From the NCBI RefSeq assembly GCF_022690685.1, contig NZ_JALCYY010000016.1:1-64000 (forward strand): 64,000 nt of DNA, given 5' to 3'. This document shows, piece after piece, positions 55,265 to 64,000 of the stretch. Position numbers and translations under genes: made by a program. Every line of letters starts with the position of its first letter. Positions within the stretch are counted from its first letter, which is position 1. The notes under the pieces are model-generated. The model worked only from the letters and a program-made list of their open reading frames with translations, searched no databases and was not told where the DNA came from. This stretch comes from Anaeromyxobacter terrae (lineage in GTDB: Bacteria > Myxococcota > Myxococcia > Myxococcales > Anaeromyxobacteraceae).

Positions 55265-55927
55265 ATGCGAGTGTTCTGCTTCGACCTCGACGACACGCTC
55301 ATCTCCGAGTGCGAGTACGTCGAGTCGGGGCTGCGCGCCGTCGGCCGCAGGCTCGACGAGCTGTCACGGGCGCGACGCGGCGCGAGCGGCGAGTGGCTCG
55401 TGGCCGAGTGGCGCCGCGCGCGGCCGCGGGATCTCTTCCAGCGGCGCCTGGCGGAGCTCGGGCTCGACCCGGGGTGGCTGCCGCGGCTCGTCCAGGAATA
55501 CCGGACGCACGATCCGGTCATCGCGCTGCGTGAAGGTGCGCGCGACGTGCTGGCCGCGCTGTCGCGGCGTGGCGACCGGCTCGCGCTCGTTTCGGATGGT
55601 CACCTGGAGCCGCAGCGGAGGAAGTGGCGAGCGCTGCGGCTCGACGTGCCGTTCCACCCCGTGATCTTCACCGACGAGCGGGGGCGCGATCACTGGAAGC
55701 CGCACCCGTGGTCGTTCGAGAGCGTGATGAGGTCCGCTCCGGACGCGAAGGCCTTCGTCTACGTGGCGGACAACGAGCGCAAGGACTTCGTGGCGCCCAA
55801 TCGGCTGGGCTGGCTGACCGTGCAGCTCCGGCACCCCGAGAACCTGCGCCCGTGCCTCGAGGTGGGAGGGGACGCTCGTCCGACGCTCGAGGTCGATCGC
55901 TTCGGCGCGCTGCTGGAGATCGCGTGA
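55265..55927 (+). CDS. HAD-superfamily hydrolase
   Basis: A 220-residue HAD protein. CFDLDDTLI is motif I, LVSDGH motif II, WKPHPWSFE the motif III Lys, and YVADNERKDFVAPNRLGW motif IV. Cap helices lie between motifs I and II. Such hydrolases commonly stand between the ATP-grasp and sugar transferase genes in bacterial glycan loci, and may remove a phosphate from a sugar or amino-acid intermediate. Its stop overlaps the start of the PGT gene. Confidence 0.87.
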   Translation: MRVFCFDLDDTLISECEYVESGLRAVGRRLDELSRARRGASGEWLVAEWRRARPRDLFQRRLAELGLDPGWLPRLVQEYRTHDPVIALREGARDVLAALSRRGDRLALVSDGHLEPQRRKWRALRLDVPFHPVIFTDERGRDHWKPHPWSFESVMRSAPDAKAFVYVADNERKDFVAPNRLGWLTVQLRHPENLRPCLEVGGDARPTLEVDRFGALLEIA

Positions 55928-56619
55928 GCGCGGAGCGAGAGAGGACGCCGGGGACCGCTCGGGGAAAGGCGCTCGCCCTGAAGCGAGGCATGGACGTCGT
56001 CGGGGCCGCAGCCGGCCTGGTCCTGCTCTCGCCCGTCCTGGCGCTCACCGCGATCTCGGTGGCCGTGATCGACGGCCGGCCGGTCCTGTTCAGGCAGCGA
56101 CGCCCGGGACTGCGCGGCGAGCCGTTCACGATCCTGAAGTTCCGGACCATGCGCGAGCCCCTTCCCGCCGAGGTCTGGTATCGAACCGACGCGCGCCGGG
56201 TCTCACGGCTCGGCCGGCTCCTGCGCGCGACGAGCCTCGACGAGCTGCCGGAGCTCTGGAACGTGCTGCGTGGCGAGATGAGCCTCGTGGGGCCTCGCCC
56301 GCTCCTCATGGAATACCTGGACGTCTACACGCCAGAGGAGCGCCGCCGCCACGACATGCCGCCCGGCATCACGGGGTGGGCGGCGGTGAACGGCCGCCAC
56401 GCTCTCCCGTTTCACGATCGGGTGAAGCTCGACGTCTGGTACGTGGATCACTGGAGCCTCTGGCTGGACCTGAAGATCCTCGCGCTGACCGTGCAACACC
56501 TGATCAGCCGATCCAACGTCCTGACGACACAGGACGTCGACGTGCTCGGGGCTCCCCTGCCAGGGGGCCAGCGGGGGGGCGCGCAAACCGAGGAGGGCGG
56601 AGGCCGGGTCGGTGAGTGA
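55924..56619 (+). CDS. Initiating phosphoglycosyl transferase, PglC-type
   Basis: A 231-residue bacterial sugar transferase. ALKRGMDVVGAAAGLVLLSP is the re-entrant helix, FRTM follows, ATSLDELPELWN holds the catalytic Asp-Glu, then EMSLVGPRPLLMEYLDVYTPEE and PGITGWAAVNGRH. The pattern LMEYLxxY matches PglC of Campylobacter, which uses UDP-diNAc-bacillosamine; this fits the adjacent aminotransferase. GTG start overlaps the HAD stop. The tail after ~200 is Gly-rich. Confidence 0.92.
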   Translation: MSAERERTPGTARGKALALKRGMDVVGAAAGLVLLSPVLALTAISVAVIDGRPVLFRQRRPGLRGEPFTILKFRTMREPLPAEVWYRTDARRVSRLGRLLRATSLDELPELWNVLRGEMSLVGPRPLLMEYLDVYTPEERRRHDMPPGITGWAAVNGRHALPFHDRVKLDVWYVDHWSLWLDLKILALTVQHLISRSNVLTTQDVDVLGAPLPGGQRGGAQTEEGGGRVGE

Positions 56620-56730
56620 GCACCGATACCTGCCGAGCGGCGATCCCGCCACGGTGAGCGAGACCCCCGAGATCTGCCGCCCTCGCCGGTGATGCCGAGG
56701 CTCGCGGCGCGCGCTCATCCAGCGCTGCAA

Positions 56731-58428
56731 TCAATCGGCGTTCGAGGCGGGGCTCTCGCTCTTCGCGGGTTGCTCGCTCGCTCGTCGCCATACTCCCAGG
56801 CCGACGTGGTGATAGCCGGTGTCGCCCAGGACCCTCACCACGACCGAGGGAGGCTGGTAGGTGAAGACCACGTACACGTACTTGAGTGACTCGATCGCTT
56901 TCAACAGCAGCGCGAGCTCCCCCGGCATCGTCCACCAGTACCAAGTCGCCGTTCCCTTCCAGTACTCGTCCTGGGCGTAGTAGAGGGTGGCCGGGCTATC
57001 CGCCAGGATGGGAGCATGAGACGTGTTCAGGGAACGGACCATCCGCGCCGACGCGAAGGGTTCCTGCTGCGTGATCAGGTTGGCCGGCAGCTGGAGCCCC
57101 CAGCTCGACGAGAAATCCCTGTACCAGGAACCATAGTACTGGACGTAATCCGCGAGGCTCGCACCCAGGGCCACCGTGATCGACAGGGAGGCGGCCACGA
57201 CCGTCTTCCGATGGGAAGGCCTCAGCAGCTCCTGGAGGAGATGAGCGGCTCGCCGGATCACGAGCGCCATCAGGACCGCTAGTCCGTAGAGAGCCGGGTA
57301 CGAGTAGGAATCGTTCTGGTACCAGGACACCGGGTAGATCAGCAGCGCAAGCCACGGAAGGACGAGCAGCAGCGCTTCGACGTTCTGCTTGATGAAAGCC
57401 AGGCTCCGCCGGCCCGTCGAAGCGAGGACCACCGCGAGCACGAACGGGTACCACAGGAACTGGCCCACCTGCTGGCCCGTCCTGACCCAGGTCGCGTAGA
57501 TGGCCCGCATCCAGGACCTCAGCGCCCACTCGTTGGCGCGAACCAGATAGGTGGCCAGCGAGTTGCCGGCTTCGCCGGAGCCGGAGGACGCCAGCCAGCC
57601 TCTGGCCAGCCATGCGACGGCCGGAAGGCTCGCAGCCAGGAAATAGGCTCCAGGCAGCAGCCACGTGGACGGCTCTCGAGAGGCGCCGCCTCGTCCGATG
57701 GACCTCAACCAGATCCACCCGAGGAGCGGCACGAACAGGACGCCCGTGTACTTGATGAAGACGGCGATCCCGAGACACAGGGACGAAGCTGCGACCCACA
57801 TCCAGCCGCCACCGGGTGTGCGTCTGGCCCGCAACAGCGTCCAGACCGAAGCCAGTCCGAACGCGACCATCGGGCTGTCCAGGGCCACCTGACGTGACAT
57901 GAAGACCACGCCCGGCATGATGGCGGCCAGAAAGCTCGCGATCAGCGCGATCTCCGCGTCGTACAGCTCGCGAGCGATGAAGTAGATCGCCAGGAGCGAG
58001 AACAGTCCCAGGATCAGGATGGGCAGCCTCGCGGCAGCTTCGCTGTTTCCAAGGAGATGAGAGGAGAAATGGATCAGCCAGGGCACGAATGGAGAAGGCC
58101 CGTATCGCTGACCGAGGTCGGATCCTCCGCGCCAATCGTAATTGTACGAATGGAAGAGACCGAAATGATCGAAGTTGCGAGCGATGGTGGCGTAGTAGGC
58201 CTCATTCCACATGTGGTAGCCGTAGAAGGGCCGGTCGATGTCCACGAGCCGGAGGCACAATCCCAGGCCGAGCACGGCCATCAAGGCAAATGCGTTCAGC
58301 CTTGCGTCCTCACCGGTCGAGGCCGCGATCGTCTTTCGTCGAATGGCAGTCACTCTAAGGCTGTCCGGTTCCATCGCGGTCTCCATGCTTCCCGTTTCAA
58401 TCACGGACGACTTGTCGTCGGCACCCAT
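56731..58428 (-). CDS. GT39/ArnT-like membrane glycosyltransferase
   Basis: About 565 residues with ~11 helices. In the first periplasmic loop, DIDRPFYGYHMWNEAYYATIARN carries the acidic residue pattern of the GT39/PMT/ArnT superfamily, which use polyprenyl-phosphate sugars. LPILILGLFSLLAIYFIARELYD is the typical following helix. The last ~110 residues are a soluble periplasmic domain. It would add a sugar to the glycan or to a protein outside the membrane. Starts at 58488, 58428 and 58386 are all possible; none has a good ribosome-binding site. Confidence 0.83.
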   Translation of the reverse strand: MGADDKSSVIETGSMETAMEPDSLRVTAIRRKTIAASTGEDARLNAFALMAVLGLGLCLRLVDIDRPFYGYHMWNEAYYATIARNFDHFGLFHSYNYDWRGGSDLGQRYGPSPFVPWLIHFSSHLLGNSEAAARLPILILGLFSLLAIYFIARELYDAEIALIASFLAAIMPGVVFMSRQVALDSPMVAFGLASVWTLLRARRTPGGGWMWVAASSLCLGIAVFIKYTGVLFVPLLGWIWLRSIGRGGASREPSTWLLPGAYFLAASLPAVAWLARGWLASSGSGEAGNSLATYLVRANEWALRSWMRAIYATWVRTGQQVGQFLWYPFVLAVVLASTGRRSLAFIKQNVEALLLVLPWLALLIYPVSWYQNDSYSYPALYGLAVLMALVIRRAAHLLQELLRPSHRKTVVAASLSITVALGASLADYVQYYGSWYRDFSSSWGLQLPANLITQQEPFASARMVRSLNTSHAPILADSPATLYYAQDEYWKGTATWYWWTMPGELALLLKAIESLKYVYVVFTYQPPSVVVRVLGDTGYHHVGLGVWRRASEQPAKSESPASNAD

Positions 58429-58941
58429 CCGCGGACGTCGGCCCTCATCCCTGTGCTGGAAACGGCCCCTTTCCGGGACCGGCACCATGGTGGGAGGCTA
58501 GCTCTCGACGCAACGGTCGTCTCCGTGGCTCGCCGGGTGAGGAAGTGATCGGTCGCCGCCCTCCACGCGCGATTGCGGGCTCGGAACTCGTAGTAACGAG
58601 GTAACACGACCGCCAGAGCGACCAGGATCGCGACTGGCGCTGTTCGGAGCCCCCCTCGCGCGAGGCGCGCCCCCGTCGCTCGGGATCAGGTCGTTTCCGG
58701 AGGGTCGCGGAAGTTCGCGGGTACCGGTTTCAGCCGTGGCTCGGGCCGCGGAACGCAAGCTCTCGCTGCCCGGCGCAGGGCGTCCGGAAGATCGCGTCGC
58801 CAGCCTGCTCGGGCTTCATCGCGTATCCAGGTCGTGCAACCAGGGACAAGTGAGCCCTTCCCAGCCCGTGCGGGCTATTACGAATGGGAGGAGACGGACC
58901 GCCGCTCGATGAACAGCTTGTTACGTCCCGGGGGGACGGCG
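58429..58941. other. Divergent intergenic region
   Basis: About 500 bases between the GT39-like gene (minus) and the dehydrogenase gene (plus). AGCCCG-TG-CGGGCT (58863-58876) is a small hairpin. No gene was supported. It must hold the promoter of the 58942-64000 unit. Confidence 0.4.
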
Positions 58942-60258
58942 ATGCAGGCTCTTCGTGAACGGATCACGGCGCGAACCGCGTTCGTCGGCGTGGTCGGACA
59001 GGGGTACGTCGGCCTCCCGCTCGCGCTCGTGTTCAGCGAGGCCGGCTTTCGGGTGATCGGGTTCGACGTCGACGCCGCGAAGGTCGCGGCGCTCTCCCGA
59101 GGCGAGTGCTACATCCAGCACATCGGGCCGGAGCGCGTCGCGGCCGCCGTCGCGAGCGGGTTCACGCCGACGACCGACTTCGACCGGCTCGCCGAGTGCG
59201 ACGCGATCCTCATTTGCGTCCCCACCCCGCTCGGCCGGCATCGCGAGCCGGACAACTCGTACATTCACCAGACGGTCCGCCAGATCGCGCGCCGGCTCCG
59301 GCCGGGGCAGCTCGTCGTGCTCGAGTCCACCACGTACCCCGGCACCACCGACGAGGAAGTTCGCCCGATCCTGGAGGAAGGTGGGCTGCGAACTCCGGAG
59401 GACTTCCTGCTCGCGTTCTCGCCGGAGCGCGAGGACCCTGGGCGCACCGACTTCACCACGAAGAGCATCCCGAAGGTCGTGGGCGGCGTGAACACGGCCT
59501 CCACCGAGGTCGCATCCGCGCTCTACGCGGCCGCGCTCGATCATGTGGTGCCCGTGCGCGGCGCGAGCGTCGCCGAGTCGACGAAGCTCCTCGAGAACAT
59601 CTTCCGCTCGGTCAACATCGCGCTCGTGAACGAGCTCAAGGTCATCTTCGACCACATGGGGATCGACGTGTGGGAGGTGATCCGGGCCGCGTCCACGAAG
59701 CCGTTCGGGTACATGCCGTTCCATCCCGGTCCGGGCCTCGGAGGCCACTGCATCCCGCTCGACCCATTTTACCTGGCGTGGAAGGCGGCCGAGCACGGGG
59801 AGTGGGCGCGCTTCATCGAGCTCGCGGGCGAGATCAACGCACGCATGCCGCGGTACGTGGTCGAGAAGATCGCAGAGGGCCTGAACGAGGACGGCAAGCC
59901 GCTCAAGGGCTCGGCGGTCCTCGTTCTCGGGCTCGCGTACAAGGCGAACATCGACGACGACCGCGAGTCGCCCTCGTACGAGATCCTGGAGCTCCTCGAG
60001 GAGCGGGGCGCGCGCGTCGACTACTGCGATCCGCACTTCCCGGCGTCGCGGAAGGGGCGCAAGCACGATCTCCGTCTGCACTCGGTCGCGTGCGATGCCG
60101 AGACCTTCGCGCGCTACGACGCCGTCGTGGTCTCCACAGCCCATGACGTGTTCAAGGATGCGGCACTCTACGAGGGGGTCCGGCTCGTAGTGGACACCCG
60201 GAACGCCGTCGCGCCGCTGTTCAGCGGGGGCGATGGCCCGCGCATCGTGCGGGCCTGA
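58942..60258 (+). CDS. wbpA: UDP-N-acetylglucosamine 6-dehydrogenase (WbpA-like)
   Basis: A 438-residue UDP-sugar dehydrogenase. VGQGYVGLPLA is the NAD-binding motif (~18-28), FSPEREDPG and KLLENIFRSVNIALVNEL are typical of the UDP-HexNAc group (WbpA/WecC/TviB), and GGHCIPLDPFYL holds the catalytic Cys (~270). The C-terminal domain has LGLAYKANIDDDRESP. It oxidises C6 of a UDP-HexNAc to the uronic acid in two NAD+-dependent steps. With the WbpP-like epimerase it would yield UDP-GalNAcA. ATG 58942 follows a G-rich Shine-Dalgarno; longer frames lack one. Confidence 0.92.
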   Translation: MQALRERITARTAFVGVVGQGYVGLPLALVFSEAGFRVIGFDVDAAKVAALSRGECYIQHIGPERVAAAVASGFTPTTDFDRLAECDAILICVPTPLGRHREPDNSYIHQTVRQIARRLRPGQLVVLESTTYPGTTDEEVRPILEEGGLRTPEDFLLAFSPEREDPGRTDFTTKSIPKVVGGVNTASTEVASALYAAALDHVVPVRGASVAESTKLLENIFRSVNIALVNELKVIFDHMGIDVWEVIRAASTKPFGYMPFHPGPGLGGHCIPLDPFYLAWKAAEHGEWARFIELAGEINARMPRYVVEKIAEGLNEDGKPLKGSAVLVLGLAYKANIDDDRESPSYEILELLEERGARVDYCDPHFPASRKGRKHDLRLHSVACDAETFARYDAVVVSTAHDVFKDAALYEGVRLVVDTRNAVAPLFSGGDGPRIVRA

Positions 60259-60266
60259 AACGCTCA

Positions 60267-60280
60267 TGGGGGCGCCCCCA
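60267..60280. repeat. Perfect 14-bp GC palindrome after wbpA
   Basis: TGGGGGCGCCCCCA lies eight bases after the stop codon. It lacks a T-run. It could slow transcription or protect the 3' end between wbpA and the CapD-like gene. Confidence 0.45.
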
Positions 60281-60551
60281 CGTCGGCGGACTGAGCGTGC
60301 GGCGGCGTGAAAGACCGTGCACCGGATCCGCGGGACGCGCGAAGGGTACACGGATCGTCCGCGCTCGCACCGGGCCGCGCCGCCTGGGCGTGTTCGCAGG
60401 CACCTCGCCCGCGCGCGACCCGGCCAGATTGCGCCAGGTGGGCGACCCTCTCATGCCCGGGAGTCAGTGGACTCGCCGTGTGAGACAAGAGCACATACCT
60501 GTCACTGCACGATCCAGGGGGATGTCCGGGAGGCGGTTCGGGAGGGTAGTG

Positions 60552-62567
60552 ATGGCCCACGCTGGGTCCGTCGGCTGGGATGGGATGGGTAGTCTTCGCA
60601 GCCTGCGTGCCGTCGTTCAGGCCGCGGTGCGCGACGGAATCGACGCGTCGCCAGTTCCGCCGGCAATCCGATACGCGATCATCATCGCCTCGGACGGGGT
60701 CGCGTCGATCGTCGCCCTGGTCGTCGCGCTGTGGCTCAGGTTCGACGGTGAGATCCCGGCGGGGTACGCGCGCCTGATCCCGGCCGCGGCAGGCACGCTG
60801 GTCGTGGTGCGGCTTGCGTGCAACGCCTCCGCGCGCCTGCACCGCTGGTCGTTTCGTCTCGCCGGCCTCGCGGAGGGGATCCGCGTCGCCGCGGCGGCAG
60901 TCGCCGGGACGGTCCTGTTCGTGGCCGCGTCCTGGGTGCTCGGGCTCCACCTCCCGCGGACCGTGTACGCGCTCGAGCTCTTCCTGTCGGCGACCGCGTT
61001 CGGAGTGGTTCGCTTCCTGCCGCGCGCCGCGTTCCGGTGGGCCGGCATGTGGTCCCAGACCCTCGCCGGCGCGCCGCGCGCGCTCATCATCGGCGCGGGG
61101 CACGCGACCGAGCTGCTCGCGCGCGATCTCCGCCGCGCCTCGGAGGCGCAGTACCAGCTCGTCGGCTTCATCGACGAGAACCCGCACATGGTGCGCTGCC
61201 GCATCGATGGGATCCCGATCCTGGGCGGGATCCACGATCTCCCGATGCTCATCCGGCGTCACCGGATCGCGGTGATCCTCCTCGCCGATCCCAGGATGCC
61301 CGCGGCGCGGATCCGCGAGGTCGTCGCGCTGTGCGCCAGGTCGAGGGTCCGGTTCAAGATCACCCCGGCGTCGTGGGCGCACCTCGAGCGCCGTCTCTCC
61401 GGCGCGATGCTCGAGGACATGTCGCCGGAGGACCTCATGCCGCGCGCCGCGATCGCGTTCGACGAGCTCGAGATCCGTCGCCTCGTCGCCGGTCGCCGGG
61501 CACTGGTGACCGGAGCGGGCGGCAGCATCGGCGGCGAGCTCGCTCGGCAGCTCGCGCGAAACGGCGTTCGACAGCTCGTCATGGTCGACATGAACGAGAA
61601 CGAGCTCTATCTGCGCCGCCTCGCGCTCGCGGAGGACCACCCCGAGGTGGACATCCGGTGCGAGGTCGCCGACGTGCGGGAGCCGGAGCCCCTGCGCCGC
61701 CTGGGCGAGCGCTACCGGCCGCAGGACGTCTTCCATGCCGCGGCGCACAAGCACGTCCCGCTCATGGAGGACGCGCCCGCCGAGGCAGTGAAGAACAACG
61801 TCTTCGGCACCATGAACGCGGCGCGGATGGCCGACGAGTGCGGCGCCGAGCGGTTCGTCCTCATCTCGACGGACAAGGCGGTGAACCCGACCTCCGTGAT
61901 GGGGGCGACCAAGCGCGTGGCGGAGCTGATCGTCCGCAACATCGCCCGCCGGTCGGGGATGCGCGTCACCGCCGTCCGGTTCGGCAACGTGCTCGGCTCC
62001 TCGGGAAGCATCATCCCGATCTTCAAGCACCAGATCGCGCGCGGCGGCCCGGTGACGGTCACGCACCCGGATTGCATGCGCTACTTCATGACGATCCCGG
62101 AGGCGGTCGGGCTCGTGTTGCTCGCCGGGCTCGGCGGCCACGGCGAGCTCTGCGTGCTCGACATGGGCGAGCCGGTCCGGATCGCGGACATCGCGGGCAG
62201 CATGATCACCCTCTCCGGCCACGTCCCAGGCGAGGACGTCGAGATCGTCTACACGGGGCTGCGGCCCGGCGAGAAGCTCAACGAAGAGGTGCTCACCGAG
62301 CAGGAGGAGCGCTCGCTCGTCGTGCGGGACGGCATCCGCGTCACGCAGAGCCCGCCGCCGCCGCACGATCTCGACGCCCGGCTCGAGGAGCTGAGGCGAT
62401 TCGCGAACGACGGGAACCGCGAGGCGATCCTGGCGGCGCTGAGATCGCTCGTCCCCACGTACTGCGCCCGGCCAGGTCTGCAGGACGAGCAGGGCTCGCC
62501 GTACACGACGCGGAAGCACGGCCCGCGCGAGCGGATCGCCGGAGCCGGTTGGCCGGCGACGCTGTGA
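60552..62567 (+). CDS. CapD/WbpM-like nucleotide-sugar 4,6-dehydratase
   Basis: A 671-residue protein. Four membrane helices (~35-140) are followed by an NAD-binding-like domain (~165-290) and the catalytic SDR domain from ~318 with GAGGSIGGELARQL. The active site reads LISTDKAVNPTSVMGATKR: Met replaces the usual Tyr, giving the Ser-Met-Lys arrangement known for WbpM-type large dehydratases, with Asp and Lys of TDKA as extra catalytic residues. It converts UDP-GlcNAc to UDP-4-keto-6-deoxy-HexNAc, the substrate for the DegT aminotransferase. GGGAGGG lies six bases before ATG 60552. Confidence 0.92.
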   Translation: MAHAGSVGWDGMGSLRSLRAVVQAAVRDGIDASPVPPAIRYAIIIASDGVASIVALVVALWLRFDGEIPAGYARLIPAAAGTLVVVRLACNASARLHRWSFRLAGLAEGIRVAAAAVAGTVLFVAASWVLGLHLPRTVYALELFLSATAFGVVRFLPRAAFRWAGMWSQTLAGAPRALIIGAGHATELLARDLRRASEAQYQLVGFIDENPHMVRCRIDGIPILGGIHDLPMLIRRHRIAVILLADPRMPAARIREVVALCARSRVRFKITPASWAHLERRLSGAMLEDMSPEDLMPRAAIAFDELEIRRLVAGRRALVTGAGGSIGGELARQLARNGVRQLVMVDMNENELYLRRLALAEDHPEVDIRCEVADVREPEPLRRLGERYRPQDVFHAAAHKHVPLMEDAPAEAVKNNVFGTMNAARMADECGAERFVLISTDKAVNPTSVMGATKRVAELIVRNIARRSGMRVTAVRFGNVLGSSGSIIPIFKHQIARGGPVTVTHPDCMRYFMTIPEAVGLVLLAGLGGHGELCVLDMGEPVRIADIAGSMITLSGHVPGEDVEIVYTGLRPGEKLNEEVLTEQEERSLVVRDGIRVTQSPPPPHDLDARLEELRRFANDGNREAILAALRSLVPTYCARPGLQDEQGSPYTTRKHGPRERIAGAGWPATL

Positions 62568-62586
62568 GCATTGCAGGGGAGGCGGA

Positions 62587-64000
62587 ATGTCGAACGACCG
62601 GGCGAAGGGCGACGCGGTCGTAGAGGTGAACTTCGGAGCTGCGACGCTGCGCGATCTGCCGCCGCCCCAGTCGGCGCTGGCGCCGCGGAGCCCGCCCTCT
62701 CTCGTCGAGGTGCTCCACACGCTCGCCGCCGAGCGCTGGCTCATCGCGGGCGTCCTGCTCGCGGCCCTCGCGCTCTCGGTCGCGTACCTGTTCGTCGCGA
62801 CGCCGATCTACGAGTCGAACCTCGTCCTGCAGATCGAGGAGCGCTCCAAGAAGCTGACCGGCCTCGAGGATCTCTCGGACTTCATGGCCGCCGCCGCGTC
62901 GCCCGCGGAGACGGAGATCGAGATCATCCGCTCCCGCTCGCTCATCGGCGGGGTCGTCGACGAGCTCGGGCTCGACGTGGAGGCGACGCCGCGCCGTGCG
63001 CCGCTCTTGGGCGCGGCGCTCGCCCGCCGGTGGCGGGGTGCAGGACCCGCCCCGGCGCGCTTCGGGCTCGAGCGCTACGGCTGGGGTGGCGAGCGGATCG
63101 ATCTCAGCCGGCTCGAGGTTGGCGAGGACCTCGTCGACGACACCCTCGTGCTCACCGCGCTCGAGGGCGGTCGCTACCGGATCGGCAGCGCCGACGAGCC
63201 GAGGCTCCTCGAGGCGGCCGTCGGTTCTCGCGCCTCGGGCGGGGAGGGGGCGCGCTCGGTCGAGATCGTCGTCCACGAGCTCGTCGCTCGCCCGGGCACG
63301 CAGTTCCTCGTGACGAAGCACGATCGCGCCGGCCTGGTGTCCCGCATCCGCCGCGCGCTGGGCGTGCAGGAGAGCGGGAGGAAGACCGGCATCCTCGTCG
63401 CGACGCTCGAGGGCCCCGAGCCGCAGCGGGTCACGTTCCTGCTGAACGCGATCGGTCGCGCGTACCTGCGCCGAAACGTGGAGCGGAAGTCCGCGGAGGC
63501 GGCGCAGATGCTGAGCTTCCTCGAGTCGCAGCTGCCGGTGCTGAAGTCGGGCGTCGACGCTGCCGAGGTGGCCCTGAACGCGTTCCAGAAGGAGAACCGC
63601 CTGGTGGACATCTCGCAGGAGGCGGAGGCGATGCTCGAGCGCGCCGTGAGGATCGAGGGGGCGCTGCAGGAGCTGCAGCTCCAGGCCACCGACCTGCGCC
63701 AGCGCTTCACGGAGAATCACCCGGCCATCGTCGCCATCCAGCAGAAGATCGCGCGCATGCAGGGCGAGCGCGCCGCGCTCGACCAGCAGATGCGGGCGCT
63801 CCCCGGGCGCGAGCTCGACTCCGTTCGCCTCGCCCGCGACGTCAAGGTCGCGTCCGAGCTGTACGTCCTCGTCCTCAACAAGGCGCAGGAGCTCAAGGTC
63901 GCGCGCTCGGGCGTCGTCGGGAACGTCGCGGTGCTGGACGCGGCGGAGGTGCCGAGGCGGCCGAGCAGCCCGCAGCGCGGGCAGGTCCTGTCCCTGGCGC
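62587..64000 (+). CDS. Wzz/Wzc-like polysaccharide co-polymerase (partial)
   Basis: 471 codons seen; the gene runs off the window. After a Pro-rich cytoplasmic start, a first membrane helix (~52-73) leads into VATPIYESNLVLQIEE, the Wzz domain opening. A long coiled-coil periplasmic region follows (~290-420). Near the end, AEVPRRPSSPQR is the Pro-rich motif before the second helix. The size and the fused outlook suggest a Wzc/ExoP-type protein with a C-terminal tyrosine kinase beyond the window, but the kinase is not visible. GGGGAGG precedes the start. It sets chain length and helps export. Confidence 0.87.
   Translation, partial: MSNDRAKGDAVVEVNFGAATLRDLPPPQSALAPRSPPSLVEVLHTLAAERWLIAGVLLAALALSVAYLFVATPIYESNLVLQIEERSKKLTGLEDLSDFMAAAASPAETEIEIIRSRSLIGGVVDELGLDVEATPRRAPLLGAALARRWRGAGPAPARFGLERYGWGGERIDLSRLEVGEDLVDDTLVLTALEGGRYRIGSADEPRLLEAAVGSRASGGEGARSVEIVVHELVARPGTQFLVTKHDRAGLVSRIRRALGVQESGRKTGILVATLEGPEPQRVTFLLNAIGRAYLRRNVERKSAEAAQMLSFLESQLPVLKSGVDAAEVALNAFQKENRLVDISQEAEAMLERAVRIEGALQELQLQATDLRQRFTENHPAIVAIQQKIARMQGERAALDQQMRALPGRELDSVRLARDVKVASELYVLVLNKAQELKVARSGVVGNVAVLDAAEVPRRPSSPQRGQVLSLA

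Overview
The window is very GC-rich, protein-dense DNA with strongly GC-biased third codon positions, many GTG starts and frequent ATGA/GTGA stop-start overlaps. Gene content points to a Myxococcota (deltaproteobacterial) chromosome, most likely Anaeromyxobacter or a close relative. The main reasons are a myxobacterial ElbD-type ether-lipid enzyme, a cbb3 oxidase operon and large surface-polysaccharide loci. The genus is an inference; no 16S or other decisive marker is present. No insertion sequence, prophage or CRISPR array was seen.

Layout. (1) 1-2440: a FliK/HrpP-like C-terminal-domain protein preceded by a perfect 30-bp palindrome, tRNA-Cys(GCA) with its own terminator, a reduced IorA-like iron-sulfur protein and a small zinc-ribbon protein. 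(2) 11622-2442, minus strand: a lipid operon of SDR, HAD-IB phosphatase, LarA/DUF2088 protein, a 1581-residue acyl reductase-AMP ligase-ACP-PlsC fusion (ElbD-like) and a second SDR. This matches the architecture described for myxobacterial ether-lipid synthesis. (3) 11821-14298: a small exported membrane protein and a molybdopterin oxidoreductase. (4) 14625-22993: a complete cbb3 oxidase operon, ccoNO(P)Q-G-H-(DsbD-like)-I-S. A c-type haem domain has moved onto CcoO, and CcoP is reduced to its membrane anchor.

(5) 22821-64000: about 40 kb of surface-polysaccharide genes in several transcription units. There are UDP-sugar enzymes (WbpP-like epimerase, WbpA-like dehydrogenase, CapD/WbpM-like dehydratase, DegT aminotransferase) and two initiating phosphoglycosyl transferases, each with an ATP-grasp partner. 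Two flippases, a Wzy-like polymerase, several glycosyltransferases of families 2, 4, 39 and 87, two FemAB/GNAT-like acyltransferases, a polysaccharide deacetylase, and the start of a Wzz/Wzc chain-length protein cut by the window end complete the set. Together they could make UDP-GlcNAc/GalNAc-derived uronic and 4-amino sugars, load them on undecaprenyl phosphate, flip, polymerise and decorate the chain. In the middle lies a large lipoprotein with ASH, Ig-like and beta-helix domains behind a long structured leader.

The most unusual signals are these: dispersed GGGGTC-type hexamer repeats, two of them inside coding frames; a REP-like palindrome inserted in frame in the acyl-reductase domain; the rearranged cbb3 subunits; the glycosyltransferase/radical-SAM/Cys-rich small protein operon; the paired PGT + ATP-grasp modules; and a strong out-of-frame start just ahead of the beta-helix lipoprotein.
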